A DNA stretch of 64,000 bases from the NCBI GenBank assembly GCA_015066385.1, contig SVOJ01000006.1, positions 46,581 to 110,580 on the forward strand, in the 5' to 3' direction. Position 1 is the stretch's first letter. Each line of letters starts with the position of its first letter. The DNA comes from Oscillospiraceae bacterium (GTDB taxonomy: Bacteria; Bacillota; Clostridia; Oscillospirales; Acutalibacteraceae). Made by a program: the position numbers and the translations under genes. The notes under the pieces were generated by a model, which was given only the letters and a program-made list of their open reading frames with translations, made no database searches and was not told where the DNA came from. Positions 42,202 to 52,000 of this stretch are shown piece after piece.

Positions 42202-42320
42202 CCCTTACTTAAACCGCATTGCCCTTAAAATTAACCTCAAATTAAGGGTAAAATCAAAAGATATATTGACTATTCCCTTAAAAGTGGTTATAATATAAGG
42301 GAACCAAAGGAGGTTAAGGG
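42202..42320 (+). promoter_or_regulatory. fic promoter with six TTAAGGG/CCCTTAA-type operator motifs
   Basis: Promoter TTGACT-N17-TATAAT at 42266-42294. CCCTTAC 42202, CCCTTAA 42222, TTAAGGG 42242, CCCTTAA 42275, ATAAGGG 42295 and TTAAGGG 42314 surround it. The 42275/42295 pair is an inverted repeat overlapping spacer and -10, so a bound repressor would block polymerase; the last copy adjoins the SD. Confidence 0.8.
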
Positions 42321-42321
42321 A

Positions 42322-43368
42322 ATGCGACCTTTCAACTACTCTGTTATTAAAAATCAAAAATGGGACTCCGAGATTTTAGGACTCATTGCTGCGATATACA
42401 AAGAAGCCGGCAAGCAGGAGGTTTATCTCAAGCAGCGTCCGACAGAACTGGAAAAGCTGGTTGAGATTGCAAAAATACAAAGCACCGAGGCATCCAATGC
42501 GATTGAGGGAATTGTCACCACCAACACCCGCATCAGACAGCTGGTGGAAGAAAAAACAATGCCAAAAAACCGTGACGAACAGGAAATTGCCGGCTACCGT
42601 GATGTTCTCTCGGTTATTCATGAAAACTTTGATGCAATCCCCTTGTCCCGCAATTATATTCTGCAGCTTCATAAAATCATGTACAGCCACATGAACAACC
42701 CCTTTGCAGGACAGACAAAAAGCATGCAGAACTATATCAGTGCGACCTATCCCGACGGACACACGGAGATTTTGTTTACGCCCCTTGCTCCGTTTGAAAC
42801 GCCGGAAGCATTGGATAAAATCTGCGACGAATACAACCGTGTGATCGGGAATATGGAGCTTGAACCGTTGATTGCAATTCCGATTTTCATTCACGATTTC
42901 CTTTGCATTCACCCGTTCAACGACGGCAACGGAAGAATGAGCCGCCTGCTTACCACAATGCTTTTGTATCAGAGCGGATTTCATGTGGGTAAATATATTT
43001 CCCTTGAAGCAAAGATTGCCAAAAACAAGGACTTGTATTACGATGCTCTCGGTCGTGCTCAGCACGGATGGCACGAAGCAAACGAGGATGCCGTTCCGTT
43101 TATCAAATATCTGCTCGGCACCATCCTTGCAGCATACAAAGACTTTTCTGACAGATTTTCTATTGTTGAAGAAAAACGTCCTGCCGTTGAGACCGTCCGA
43201 AAGGCTACGCAGAGCAGAATCGGTCGCTTCACCAAGCAGGATATACTTGACCTGTGTCCCTCGCTCAGCCTCAGCTCTGTCGAAGGAGCTCTTCGCAAAA
43301 TGGTTGCCTCCGGTGAGCTGAAACGCGAGGGCAACGGCAAGGCAACGTGCTATATCCGATTGAAATAA
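42322..43368 (+). CDS. Fic-domain protein (putative AMPylase) with C-terminal winged helix
   Basis: 348 residues. N-terminal inhibitory helix motif SNAIEG (~59-64; Ser-x-x-x-Glu-Gly class II), Fic core HPFNDGNGRMSR (~196-207) complete with catalytic His, and a C-terminal winged-helix-like domain RIGRFTKQDILDL...LRKMVASGEL (~298-345). Fic enzymes transfer AMP or other nucleotides to protein hydroxyls. The DNA-binding-type C-terminus plus dense TTAAGGG motifs at its promoter suggest autoregulation. Monocistronic. Confidence 0.92.
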   Translation: MRPFNYSVIKNQKWDSEILGLIAAIYKEAGKQEVYLKQRPTELEKLVEIAKIQSTEASNAIEGIVTTNTRIRQLVEEKTMPKNRDEQEIAGYRDVLSVIHENFDAIPLSRNYILQLHKIMYSHMNNPFAGQTKSMQNYISATYPDGHTEILFTPLAPFETPEALDKICDEYNRVIGNMELEPLIAIPIFIHDFLCIHPFNDGNGRMSRLLTTMLLYQSGFHVGKYISLEAKIAKNKDLYYDALGRAQHGWHEANEDAVPFIKYLLGTILAAYKDFSDRFSIVEEKRPAVETVRKATQSRIGRFTKQDILDLCPSLSLSSVEGALRKMVASGELKREGNGKATCYIRLK

Positions 43369-43456
43369 CAGCAGTCAAAGAAAGCGAAACCGATCAACCA
43401 TCCGCAGCATTTTTTCATTTTTTCAGTTATTCCCAACCTCATCTGTCATACTGTAT

Positions 43457-43576
43457 ATGAAGCACCAAAAAGTGCTTCCGTCAAAGGCAGGGATTGACCT
43501 GTTCCTACTTTGTCGAGCGAGGCGGACTTTCGAAAGCCACACCGAAAGCCGCTCCAATTGTGTATATGAGTTGTGA
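43457..43576 (+). other. Conserved-looking 39-codon ORF in a structured segment
   Basis: The ORF contains SKAGIDLFLLCRARRTFE. I recall near-identical short ORFs in many gut Firmicutes mobile regions, which suggests a conserved DNA or RNA element rather than a protein. No SD is visible. A hairpin (AAGCAC/GTGCTT) lies at its start and a strong terminator follows directly. Confidence 0.35.
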
Positions 43577-43616
43577 AAGCAGTCGTCGGTACCCCCGGCG
43601 GCTGCTTTCACTTTTT
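43574..43616 (+). terminator. Long hairpin terminator
   Basis: TGAAAGCAG / CTGCTTTCA arms with inner GTCGTCGG/CCGGCGGC pairing, then CTTTTTC. Confidence 0.75.
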
Positions 43617-43687
43617 CGGTTGGGAGTATGTTGTATCTTTCATATTATTGTTACCAAAGAAAAACCGACGAAAAGGAGTTATTACTT

Positions 43688-44020
43688 ATGTCAAAAAACA
43701 ACAAGCACTTCAACCCCGTGCCATTTTCCTTTATCCAGAGCTATGTCTTTTTGCTTGAACCCAACGAAGACGGCAATTATTACGGCGAGCTTGAGATTAC
43801 AACCATTGCGGACAACAACCTGCAATATCAGTACAGTGTCGTTCGCGGAGACAGTGTCGAATGTTATCGCAGAAAAACCGTCATTGCAACCGAAATTTGC
43901 AAGGCAAATGACTACACGCTCCCCGTCTTCCATGTTGAAATCCCGGAAAGCATTCAGAAATGGATCAGAAACAAAGGAAAATGCTTGCAAATCTACCGAC
44001 TCATGCGAAATGAAATCTGA
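43688..44020 (+). CDS. Small hypothetical protein
   Basis: 110 residues, SD AAAGGAG upstream. Opens MSKNNKHFNPVPFSFIQSYVFLLEPNEDGNYYGELEITT, beta-rich, no recognised family, no signal peptide. Followed by its own hairpin terminator at 44038-44073. Confidence 0.6.
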   Translation: MSKNNKHFNPVPFSFIQSYVFLLEPNEDGNYYGELEITTIADNNLQYQYSVVRGDSVECYRRKTVIATEICKANDYTLPVFHVEIPESIQKWIRNKGKCLQIYRLMRNEI

Positions 44021-44037
44021 CATGATGTAATGGAAAA

Positions 44038-44073
44038 TTCCCGCTTTGAACCTGTGGTTCGGCGGGATTTTTC
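44038..44073 (+). terminator. Terminator of small hypothetical gene
   Basis: TTCCCGC / GCGGGA stem with an inner GAACC/GGTTC hairpin, then TTTTTC. Confidence 0.8.
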
Positions 44074-44134
44074 TTTATGTACAAGATTTTTTGCCTTAAA
44101 CGTCCGTTTGTTGGTACAGAACCTTGTAAGTCGC

Positions 44135-44163
44135 TTGACAGTTGTTGTTATTTATGGCATAAA
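44135..44163 (+). promoter_or_regulatory. Promoter of surface protein-lipoprotein operon
   Basis: TTGACA-N17-CATAAA. Confidence 0.5.
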
Positions 44164-44204
44164 AGAATTGAGGATTGTAAAATATTGATGAAAGAGGTTG
44201 TTTT

Positions 44205-46058
44205 ATGCGTACAAAAATAAAAAACACAACTTTTGTATCAGTTGTATTCATTTTGATTATGCTTTTTTCTGTTTCCGTTTATGCAACAGTAGATAATACG
44301 GTGGCAAACGGCAAACTGTTCGAGTTTGGCAAGGATGACCATTATGAGTTTTCCGCAAGTGATACTTTTACATCGACCGACGAAGCGGATACATACGGCG
44401 ATTTTGCTGTTAATGGGAATATTGCAGACATCAGCTCAAAGGATGGCGTTCCGTCTTATGAGGTTAGTGAAGGTAATTTGTCCGTTTTCTACAATTACAC
44501 AGATGCAGTTCTGAATGCAGATGTTGATTCATGGCATCTTTATGAAGATAAGAGTAAAAAACTGAATGATCTTGAATTGGACAGCAACATTCTGAAAGGT
44601 GCAATCATTGTGCAGACCTCCAAAGACCGTCTGAACTGGGTCAATCAGAGTGTAACCTTGAATGCATTTGCTGATGTTCCTGTTCGCACGGATGCAATTT
44701 ATGAAACGACAGACGTTGAATTGCTCAACGGTTGCTTTTATCGTATTCTTGTTGCTTATGAGCTGCGGATTCGCACGGAAGAAAATAAAGTTTTGTTTGT
44801 TAACGCAGATAAATACGATTACAAAAAATGTGTTGAAGTATATGAATTTTACGCATTTGTTGACAACGGAGAAATTGCCACGGAAACAGAACAGCAGTCT
44901 TACAATCTTGGTTCCAAGGTAAAAACAGAAAATTTTGACGGTTATTACGGCGAACAGACACTGGAGGCAAAAGACATTCACTACGGCTGGGATCTCGGTC
45001 AGTTCTTTGTCAGTGGATATACCTCCAGAACCGAAAAGGACGGAACGGTTGTATTCCTTAAGAATGTCGGCGACAAGGTAACTCTCTGGTTCCGGCTTGC
45101 TCAGAACATCAATGCCCTCAACGGCAAGGATACATTGAAAATCACCGCCGACCCGGAAGGATACGATCAGGCGATGGAAACACCGCGAACCGATTTCGGT
45201 CATGGTGCATTGATTATCCGCTACACCGATTACAACAATGTCAAACAGGAGCCGACCATATATACAAACTACCTTGAAGCCAATACTTCTGTCGGAGCCG
45301 ATACTAAGGTGCAGCTGTTTGAAGAAGGCGACTATGAAATCGCTCTTGATTATCAGGTAACAGACGATCAGCTAATAGATAAAATTGGGCATTATCGCAT
45401 TGCCTTTAAGTTCTCGGTTCGAAACGGCAATTGCATGGCATATCCTTTTGACCTGCAAACAGGTAGTGAGTTACCGAATGGAGCCATTACGGAAAACGGT
45501 TTCCGTCTTGATCTTGCAAAATCAAGATATCTGAAAATCAATCTGAAAAGAGAAGTTCTGACCGAAAGTGCGGACGGTCTGACAGAAGATACCCGCTTCA
45601 ATGGTCCTGCAAAGGACGGTGCGGAGTATACGCAGGAGGGTATTTATACCATCACCGTGCAGAATGAATACACCAATCAGCTGACTGTGAAAAAGATTTA
45701 TGTCGGCACAAACGATGTGCTGAAAGCATACATAGCCACAGGGCTTTCTATTCCCGAAATCAACAACCTGATTGCAGACGGTGCAACGATTGCCGCCGAC
45801 GGCACAATTCAGCTGGCACCGGCCAAAAACGGGGATGCAACCCCCTCGGAAGAAGCAACCTTTGTTATTGAGCAGACAGATGAAGTTGTACAGCCGGAAA
45901 AAGACAACAGCTATATGAAATTTGTCCTTCCGGCAGTCGCAGGATTTTTGCTCTGCTTCATAATTGCAACCGCAATCATGAAAAAGAACAATAAAAAAAC
46001 AGACATTATCCCCGATCCTGAAGAACAAGAAGACAACCAGAGAGGTGAACAGGCATGA
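44205..46058 (+). CDS. Secreted, membrane-anchored surface protein
   Basis: 617 residues. Signal peptide ending near VSVYA (~28), a long beta-rich exterior region without a family I recognise, a late module with GIYTITVQNEYTNQLTVKKIYVG (Ig-like), and a C-terminal transmembrane helix (~570-590) followed by a charged tail. It overlaps the next gene by 4 bp (ATGA), so the pair is coupled: a surface protein plus a toxin-like lipoprotein. Confidence 0.75.
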   Translation: MRTKIKNTTFVSVVFILIMLFSVSVYATVDNTVANGKLFEFGKDDHYEFSASDTFTSTDEADTYGDFAVNGNIADISSKDGVPSYEVSEGNLSVFYNYTDAVLNADVDSWHLYEDKSKKLNDLELDSNILKGAIIVQTSKDRLNWVNQSVTLNAFADVPVRTDAIYETTDVELLNGCFYRILVAYELRIRTEENKVLFVNADKYDYKKCVEVYEFYAFVDNGEIATETEQQSYNLGSKVKTENFDGYYGEQTLEAKDIHYGWDLGQFFVSGYTSRTEKDGTVVFLKNVGDKVTLWFRLAQNINALNGKDTLKITADPEGYDQAMETPRTDFGHGALIIRYTDYNNVKQEPTIYTNYLEANTSVGADTKVQLFEEGDYEIALDYQVTDDQLIDKIGHYRIAFKFSVRNGNCMAYPFDLQTGSELPNGAITENGFRLDLAKSRYLKINLKREVLTESADGLTEDTRFNGPAKDGAEYTQEGIYTITVQNEYTNQLTVKKIYVGTNDVLKAYIATGLSIPEINNLIADGATIAADGTIQLAPAKNGDATPSEEATFVIEQTDEVVQPEKDNSYMKFVLPAVAGFLLCFIIATAIMKKNNKKTDIIPDPEEQEDNQRGEQA

Positions 46059-47098
46059 AAAGACTGATTGCTGTTATCCTTTGCATTGCATTGTTGCTTG
46101 CCGGGTGCTCGGTTGTGCAAACCACAGAGCCAACTGAACCCGATTCAGCGACAGATATTACAAATCCGGAAATTCTTATTGCAGAACTAAATGAATATAT
46201 GATTGATGAGAATCATTTTACAGATTTGAACGATCCTGCCTTGTTGCAATATGCAGAAGATCAGATTTATGCGGAACTTTCTGCAGAATTCAGCAGTGAT
46301 GATTACACAATCAACAATATTGTTGCTTCTTATATTTCACAGGAGTATCTGGATGAGGTTGCTTTCAATTCGCAATCAAACATCTTTTTCGGTTACACGC
46401 TTGCGGAAATCGATGCTCAGTTTGAAGGCTCTCGCTATGTCTTCACATTAGGCGATGACGGACAGACTGCTGTGCAGGAAATGCAGATCATTGAAGATAC
46501 CACTGTAAATGATGTCATTAAAAATGTGGCAATCGGTACAGGTGTCATTATGGTTTGCGTAACGGTATCCTTTCTTACTGCTGGTTCAACAGTTCCTGTT
46601 GCGGTTAATCTTATTTTTGCAACTGCTGCAAAAACAGGTGCCGCCTTTGCTTTATCTTCTTCTGTTTTGAGTGGCATTACGGCAGGAATCACCCGAGCTT
46701 ATCAGACAGGTGATGTCAGACAAGCATTCAAAGCAGGTGTTGAGCAAGGCAGCGAAGCATTCAAATGGAATGCCATCATGGGGGTGCTGACCGGTGGTGC
46801 AACGCAGGCAATCGCAATTGCAAGGTCAACAAAAGTAATTCCGGGTTGGCGTGATTCCGAAATCTATGTAAATACGCAAACACAAAATGCGATAGAACAG
46901 GCTTCATATTTCAATGGTAAAAGAGTCAGTAAGAGCACACACTTTGCTGTCTCTGAACGGAGTATGATAATGATAAACGGAAAAGTACGGGCAGTTCACC
47001 AATTTGCACAACAGGTCAATATGTTCAGCCCGCTTCTTTTTTATGTTCGTGTGATTGCCGTTTTTCAGAGCAACAAATATATTGAATTTATCATCTGA
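46055..47098 (+). CDS. Lipoprotein with polymorphic-toxin-type linker, probably truncated
   Basis: 347 residues. Lipobox LLAGC (~18). Residues ~165-265 contain hydrophobic helices and SGITAGITRAYQTGDVRQAF...GSEAFKWNAIMGVLTGGATQAI, a segment that in Clostridia usually precedes a C-terminal toxin domain. After ASYFNGKRVSKST, where such domains start, only ~50 residues follow before a stop, and they overlap an opposite-strand gene by 195 bp. I read the toxin domain as lost; the last ~50 residues may not be native. Confidence 0.65.
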   Translation: MKRLIAVILCIALLLAGCSVVQTTEPTEPDSATDITNPEILIAELNEYMIDENHFTDLNDPALLQYAEDQIYAELSAEFSSDDYTINNIVASYISQEYLDEVAFNSQSNIFFGYTLAEIDAQFEGSRYVFTLGDDGQTAVQEMQIIEDTTVNDVIKNVAIGTGVIMVCVTVSFLTAGSTVPVAVNLIFATAAKTGAAFALSSSVLSGITAGITRAYQTGDVRQAFKAGVEQGSEAFKWNAIMGVLTGGATQAIAIARSTKVIPGWRDSEIYVNTQTQNAIEQASYFNGKRVSKSTHFAVSERSMIMINGKVRAVHQFAQQVNMFSPLLFYVRVIAVFQSNKYIEFII

Positions 47099-47369
47099 AA
47101 TCTCGGGAAGAAAAGCTTCAAGAAATGCACGCAGGTGCTCCGGCTCGGGTGGGGTGTCTGTACGCAGATATTCATCAACCAGATTCTTTACGTACTTGCT
47201 TTTCATGCTCTTTATGCTGTTGTGAATATTTTTCTTTTTCTGCTTTGAAAGTTCTTTGGGCAGCGTATACGGCTCGGCGTTGACAATGGAGTCATAAAGA
47301 TCATAGTCAAAAAGATAATCAAGTTCTTCATCGGTAAAAATGTTTTGAAATTCTTCAAGTAGTTTCATA
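46904..47369 (-). CDS. Hypothetical helical protein overlapping the toxin-like gene
   Basis: About 154 residues from the ATG at 47369 (MKLLEEFQNIFTDEELDYLF); the longer open frame to 47599 is AT-rich non-coding. Charged, helical, no recognised domain. Its 3' part overlaps the end of the convergent lipoprotein gene. It could be an immunity-type or regulatory protein by position, but nothing in the sequence proves this. Confidence 0.5.
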
Positions 47370-47637
47370 AGGATCAATCCTTTCATAAATTTATTGAAAG
47401 ACATACCGATTTTGCCTTTCACCAATAGTATGAAAGATTTTTTGCAGAAAAAATTTCTCTGCATAACGAAAAATCGCAAAATTGCAAAAACTTTTACTTG
47501 ACGGATTTGATGATTGTGATAATCCGAAAAATACTGACTATGATTCTGATGATTATAATGATTATAATCATGATTATAATCATCAGTATGCCGACACAAA
47601 GAAATTACCCGCCCTTCATTGCGAAGAGCGGGTATTC

Positions 47638-48159
47638 TTATGCTGCTTTTTTGTAATTTTTCAATACGAAATTGGTGTAGTAGACCATGGTGTCATTGAC
47701 GGCTTTCCGTTTTGTCTGGATTTCGCCGGAGATTTTGATATGGTCACCGACATTGATGTAGTCATCCGGGTAATAGGTGACGATCGGCACCACGGATTTG
47801 TGGCGGGTTCTTGTTTCAACATACAGAACCGTTATATTGTTGTCCCTTTTGGCGATCCGGACAACCTTTCCGTGCAGCTTGAAAGCGGATTGCGGATCAA
47901 TGCAGTCGGACAAAATTTCTGTGCCGAAAATTGTTATGACCTGTTTTCCGTCCTTGTTGCTGCTCTGCAGATTGCATTTCAGGGCGATGTGATCAAGTAT
48001 TTTGTAGTTTTCAAAAATGTGCTCTGCAAGCGGTCCGCAGATAAAAATACTCGGATGATTCTTTTTGTTCGCCTTGAGTCTTAAAATCAAGCGGTTCGGA
48101 AGAGGTCTGTATAAATACAGAATTTCTCCTGCGAGGATTGCTTCGTTGCGGTCTTTCAT
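47638..48159 (-). CDS. Tandem OB-fold protein, SSB-like
   Basis: 173 residues (AAAGGAG upstream). Two similar halves: AILAGEILYLYRPLPNRLILRLKANKK at the start and KLHGKVVRIAKRDNNITVLYVETRT later, each continuing GDHIKISG-like, as in OB-fold single-strand DNA-binding proteins. No acidic SSB tail. Such proteins are common on plasmids and integrative elements, fitting the island context. Confidence 0.55.
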   Translation of the reverse strand: MKDRNEAILAGEILYLYRPLPNRLILRLKANKKNHPSIFICGPLAEHIFENYKILDHIALKCNLQSSNKDGKQVITIFGTEILSDCIDPQSAFKLHGKVVRIAKRDNNITVLYVETRTRHKSVVPIVTYYPDDYINVGDHIKISGEIQTKRKAVNDTMVYYTNFVLKNYKKAA

Positions 48160-48285
48160 TTTTTAATATAACTCCTTTCGCAGCGGATTGCTCCTGCTGT
48201 CTTTTTTTTGGTTATATATAATATGAAAGATAAGATTATCACTCATCACAAAAAAATAATTGAGAAAAAAGATATGCAGAAAAAA

Positions 48286-48323
48286 GAAGGTGAAGTGCCG
48301 GAGCATTTCACCTTCTGCTTTTT
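48286..48323. terminator. Bidirectional terminator
   Basis: GAAGGTGAA / TTCACCTTC 9-bp stem with T-runs on both sides. Confidence 0.75.
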
Positions 48324-48677
48324 AAAGCTCTGTTTCCTCAACAGGAAGTCTGTAATAGGCTTTGGGGGAGTCCATCATTTTTTCATATTCAAGCAGTGCA
48401 TTTGTTGCATCAAATGTCTCACTGCTTTTGGATATTGTAGAAAGCATCCTTTCATTACGGGAAAGCGGCGATCCGAATAATCAGTATTTGCTTTATCAAT
48501 TTCTATTTTTTCTTGAGCTTCTTCTTCTGTAATAATAAGATAATCTCTATTAAATAATCCATCCCATTCCTTTATGCCCCATGTATACTCTCTCTGATAT
48601 TTAGGAATCTTATAAACTTTATCGCTGGAAATAGAAAACACATCCGCAATTGTTGTTTGTGAAACCGTTTTAATCAT
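48322..48677 (-). pseudogene. DUF262 (GmrSD-type) N-terminal remnant fused to an unrelated 3' end
   Basis: The ORF 48375-48677 begins with a good SD and ~45 residues of DUF262 start (DKVYKIPKYQREYTWGIKEW), the ParB-like motif of GmrSD-type restriction proteins that normally run several hundred residues. Similarity then stops. In another frame the 3' part reads FDATNALLEYEKMMDSPK and ends at 48322, the tail of a different gene. I interpret it as a deletion junction. It lies 17 bp behind the XRE regulator. Confidence 0.6.
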
Positions 48678-48694
48678 ACTCTTTTTCCTCCTGC

Positions 48695-48901
48695 TTATTC
48701 AGCTATAACAAACTCCATAATATCATCCACGCCGCAGTTGAGGGCTTTGCAGATTTTCCCAAGGGTTTCGACGGTGACATTTTCCCCCTTGCTCATTTTG
48801 GTGATCGTATAATTGCTCAGATCTGCAACCCGGGCGAGATCTTTTTTCTTCATGTCGCGGTCAATCAGGAGTTTCCAGAGTTTTTTGTAGCTGACAGCCA
48901 T
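48695..48901 (-). CDS. XRE-family small transcriptional regulator
   Basis: 68 residues from the ATG at 48901 (AGAGGTG upstream). A compact helix-turn-helix: LWKLLIDRDMKKKDLARVADLSNYTITKMSKGENVTVETLGKICKAL-type order, Cro/CI-like. Probably controls its own promoter (48945-48973) and the broken DUF262 gene. Confidence 0.88.
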   Translation of the reverse strand: MAVSYKKLWKLLIDRDMKKKDLARVADLSNYTITKMSKGENVTVETLGKICKALNCGVDDIMEFVIAE

Positions 48902-48944
48902 AGTGCACCTCTTCAGAATTTTAAAGTATAATAATCCACTAAAT

Positions 48945-48973
48945 ATTATAACAACAGAAAAAACATAATGCAA
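48945..48973 (-). promoter_or_regulatory. Promoter of XRE regulator operon
   Basis: Minus strand TTGCAT-N17-TATAAT. Confidence 0.7.
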
Positions 48974-49032
48974 CAAAAATCGAGCGAAAACTAATTTTAT
49001 TTATGACAAAACTGCATCAGTAGGCATAAAAG

Positions 49033-49066
49033 AACCGCAAAGTCAAACAGATGACTTTGCGGTTTT
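49033..49066 (-). terminator. Terminator of giant dockerin gene
   Basis: AACCGCAAAGTC / GACTTTGCGGTT 12-bp stem just past the stop at 49071. Confidence 0.85.
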
Positions 49067-49070
49067 GTGC

Positions 49071-52000
49071 TTATATGTTGTTGTATATTTTTTCAAACCA
49101 TTCATTGGGGTCGTCCAATCCGACCGAAGCACGAAGAATCAGACGGGCATCGGAAGCGGAAATTGTATCGGCACTTTCAACCTTTGCGGCCTTGTATTGC
49201 ACGGAGGTTTCATCATAGGTTTCAAGACCGACGGATGCTCTGAGAGCAAGTCTTGCATCGGAAGCGGAGATATTGCCGTCGCCGTCCACATCACCGGGCA
49301 CAAAAATTTCATATTGTGTGCCGTCAGCAAGGGTCAGCACCGCACCTGTGCCGACTTGTTGTTCAGCAGAAAGTGCATTGCCGTTCTTGTCAACAAGCGT
49401 TGCACCGTCACTTGCCTGTGCAAGCAGACTTTCGGCAGTCTTGCCGACATTGACACAGATATTGCCGTCATCGGTGAGGATAGCATCTTCGCTTTCGGTG
49501 AAAGCAGTCGACAACTTCTCAATCACTTCTGTTTTTGTTGCACCGCAGACAGAACAGGTGTAGGTCATAATGCCTTCTGATTCCGTTGTCGGCTCGGTGG
49601 TGACAACACCGTCGCTCCAACTGTGACCGGATGCAGTAACTTCATCAGCGGTATAAGAATCACCGCAGGTTAAACAGGTGTAAGTTGCGAAACCGTCATC
49701 TTCGCAAGTCGGAGCCGTTGCAACTGCCTTGTAATCGTGACCGGTTTTTTCTGTCAGAACTTCTCCACAGACGGTGCAGACTTGATCTTCGGTACAGGTT
49801 GCAGCCGCACCGGGAATGTGACCGGTTGCGGCGATAGTGTATGAAGAGCCACCCAGTTCATTTTTACAATTTGCACAATAAACAACAATCTTGTAAGAGC
49901 CATCCACAGTGCAGGTTGCTTCAATTCTGTCTTCTATAACTGCATCTCCAACGGCATGTCCGAATGAAGGAAGACTGTTTTCTTCTATGTGACTTGCATC
50001 GGTTTTACAGACTCTCTTTTCAAATCCGTCAGATTCGCAAGTGGCGGCAGTTACAGTTGTCCAGTCACCCCAATCGTGACCAAGCTTTTCAGTCAGAACT
50101 TCACCGCAAACGGTGCAGACTTGATCTGTTGTACAAGTTGCATCTGCACCGGGAGTGTGACCAAGTGCTACAATAGATTCAGTGTAAGTATGGCTTGTAT
50201 CGTTGGAGCAGACATAAGTCTTTACGCCAGCAGTGGTGCAGGTCGAAGCAGTTGTGACAGTCCCGACATAAGCATGACCAAGTGCAACAACTTCGTCAGA
50301 AACATAAGTATCTCCACAGGTAAAACAAGTGTAAGTGGTGAATCCGTCAGCTTCGCAAGTCGGAGCCGTTACAACTGCCTTGTAATTGTGACCGAGTTTT
50401 TCATTCAGAATATCACCACAGACCGTGCAGACCTGATCTGTTGTACAGGTTGCATCCGCTCCGGGGGTGTGACCGGAAGCAGGGATGGTGTGAGCTGTCG
50501 AACTCAATTCTTCACCACAGGTTGTGCAATAAACAACCATATTGTAAGAACCGTCAACTGTGCAGGTGGCTTCGATTCGGCCTTCTTCCACAGCTTCGCC
50601 GGGAGCATGACCGAGTGCAGACAGAACATTTTCTTCCACATGACCGGCATCGGTCTTGCAGACTCTCTTTTCAAGACCGTCAGTTTCGCAAGTGGCGGCG
50701 GTTACGGTTGTCCATTCACCCCAATCGTGACCAAGTTTTTCAGTCAGCACTTCACTGCAAACGGTGCAGATCTGATCGGTTGTGCAGGTGGCTTCAGTGC
50801 CGGGCGTGTGACCGAGGGAAGTTATCTCTTCCGTGTAGGCATCATCGCAAACAGAGCATAAAAAGGCTTTGATACCCGTTTCAGTACAAGTGGGGGCTTT
50901 TGTTGTAACGCTGTTATAGCTGTGACCGATTGCATCGATTTCATCATCCACATAGTTGTCACCGCAAATACAAGTATAAGTGGTATAACCAGCTTCTGTG
51001 CAAGTGGGTGCTGTTATAACTTTTTCATACGTATGGCCGTCAAGTTTTGCAACAGGTTCTGTGTAGGTATCACCACACTTGCAAGTGAATGTTTCAACAC
51101 CTTCTTCTGTATGAGTTGGTTGTGTTGTAATTTCAGATGTGTATGTGTGTTGATGTACAATACTATCTAAACATAATGCAGGGCGTATTCCATAATTAGT
51201 CTGATATGAATTATAATAGGAGCTATCTGCATAACCAAAAGGATAGACAAGACAAGAGCGATCAGAAAGGCTACCGGGCGTACGAAGATGCCAATAGGAG
51301 AAGCCATAGCCTGACATGCTGTTTGTGTTATCGTAAACATAAAGATTTTGACATTGAGCATATTCGCTCCCCTGAACTTTACGTGCCGCATCTTGATTAG
51401 CCGCATCTGAATCAAATCCATAACTACTGCTCCGAATCTCATCGTATGAAAGAAGAAAAACCTTATCTTTTGTTTCTTTACTGTCAAGCTTTTCATATCC
51501 TTCTATGCCGAGCAAAGTCTTGTAACTACTATTATCCAAAGTTGTGAAATTGATCTCTTGTTTTTGATTCACATCAAATGCTGTGTTATAAAAATCATCA
51601 TTCAGCCACTCTCTTATCGTGCTTGTTTCGTAGTCACTGGCAAAATCGCTACAGGATGAATCTTTAAACCAACTGTAAGTATAATCACCTGTATCTTTCG
51701 CATAATAAACAGTATTATTATACGGTTGAGCATCAATAATAGTTTTGCATACAACAAGACCTGTAGCAGGGTCTAAAATTATCCAATCAATAGGCTCAAA
51801 CTTGAACCAATAAATCACATTGATATAGTATCCGTTATCATCTTGGTTTGTAGTTGATGTTGAAGACACATGATGCGTACGTGAAGGTCTGTATTGTGTA
51901 AATCTAACCCCACGGTATTTTGCACCATTAAACTCCACATCGTAATAACGCATCCAATCACCTTGAGTTGCTGATTCATAATTGCCTGATGATTGATAGC

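Noticed and set aside
41900..42298. 132-codon ORF starting inside the 40-bp repeats
   Set aside because: It begins in repeat sequence without an SD, runs through AT-rich promoter DNA, and the Fic operators lie inside it.
47482..47600. Coding extension (Asp/Tyr/Asn/His-rich) upstream of the ATG at 47369
   Set aside because: Pure AT-rich GATTATAATCAT-type repetition with no SD; the residues simply reflect the repeat.
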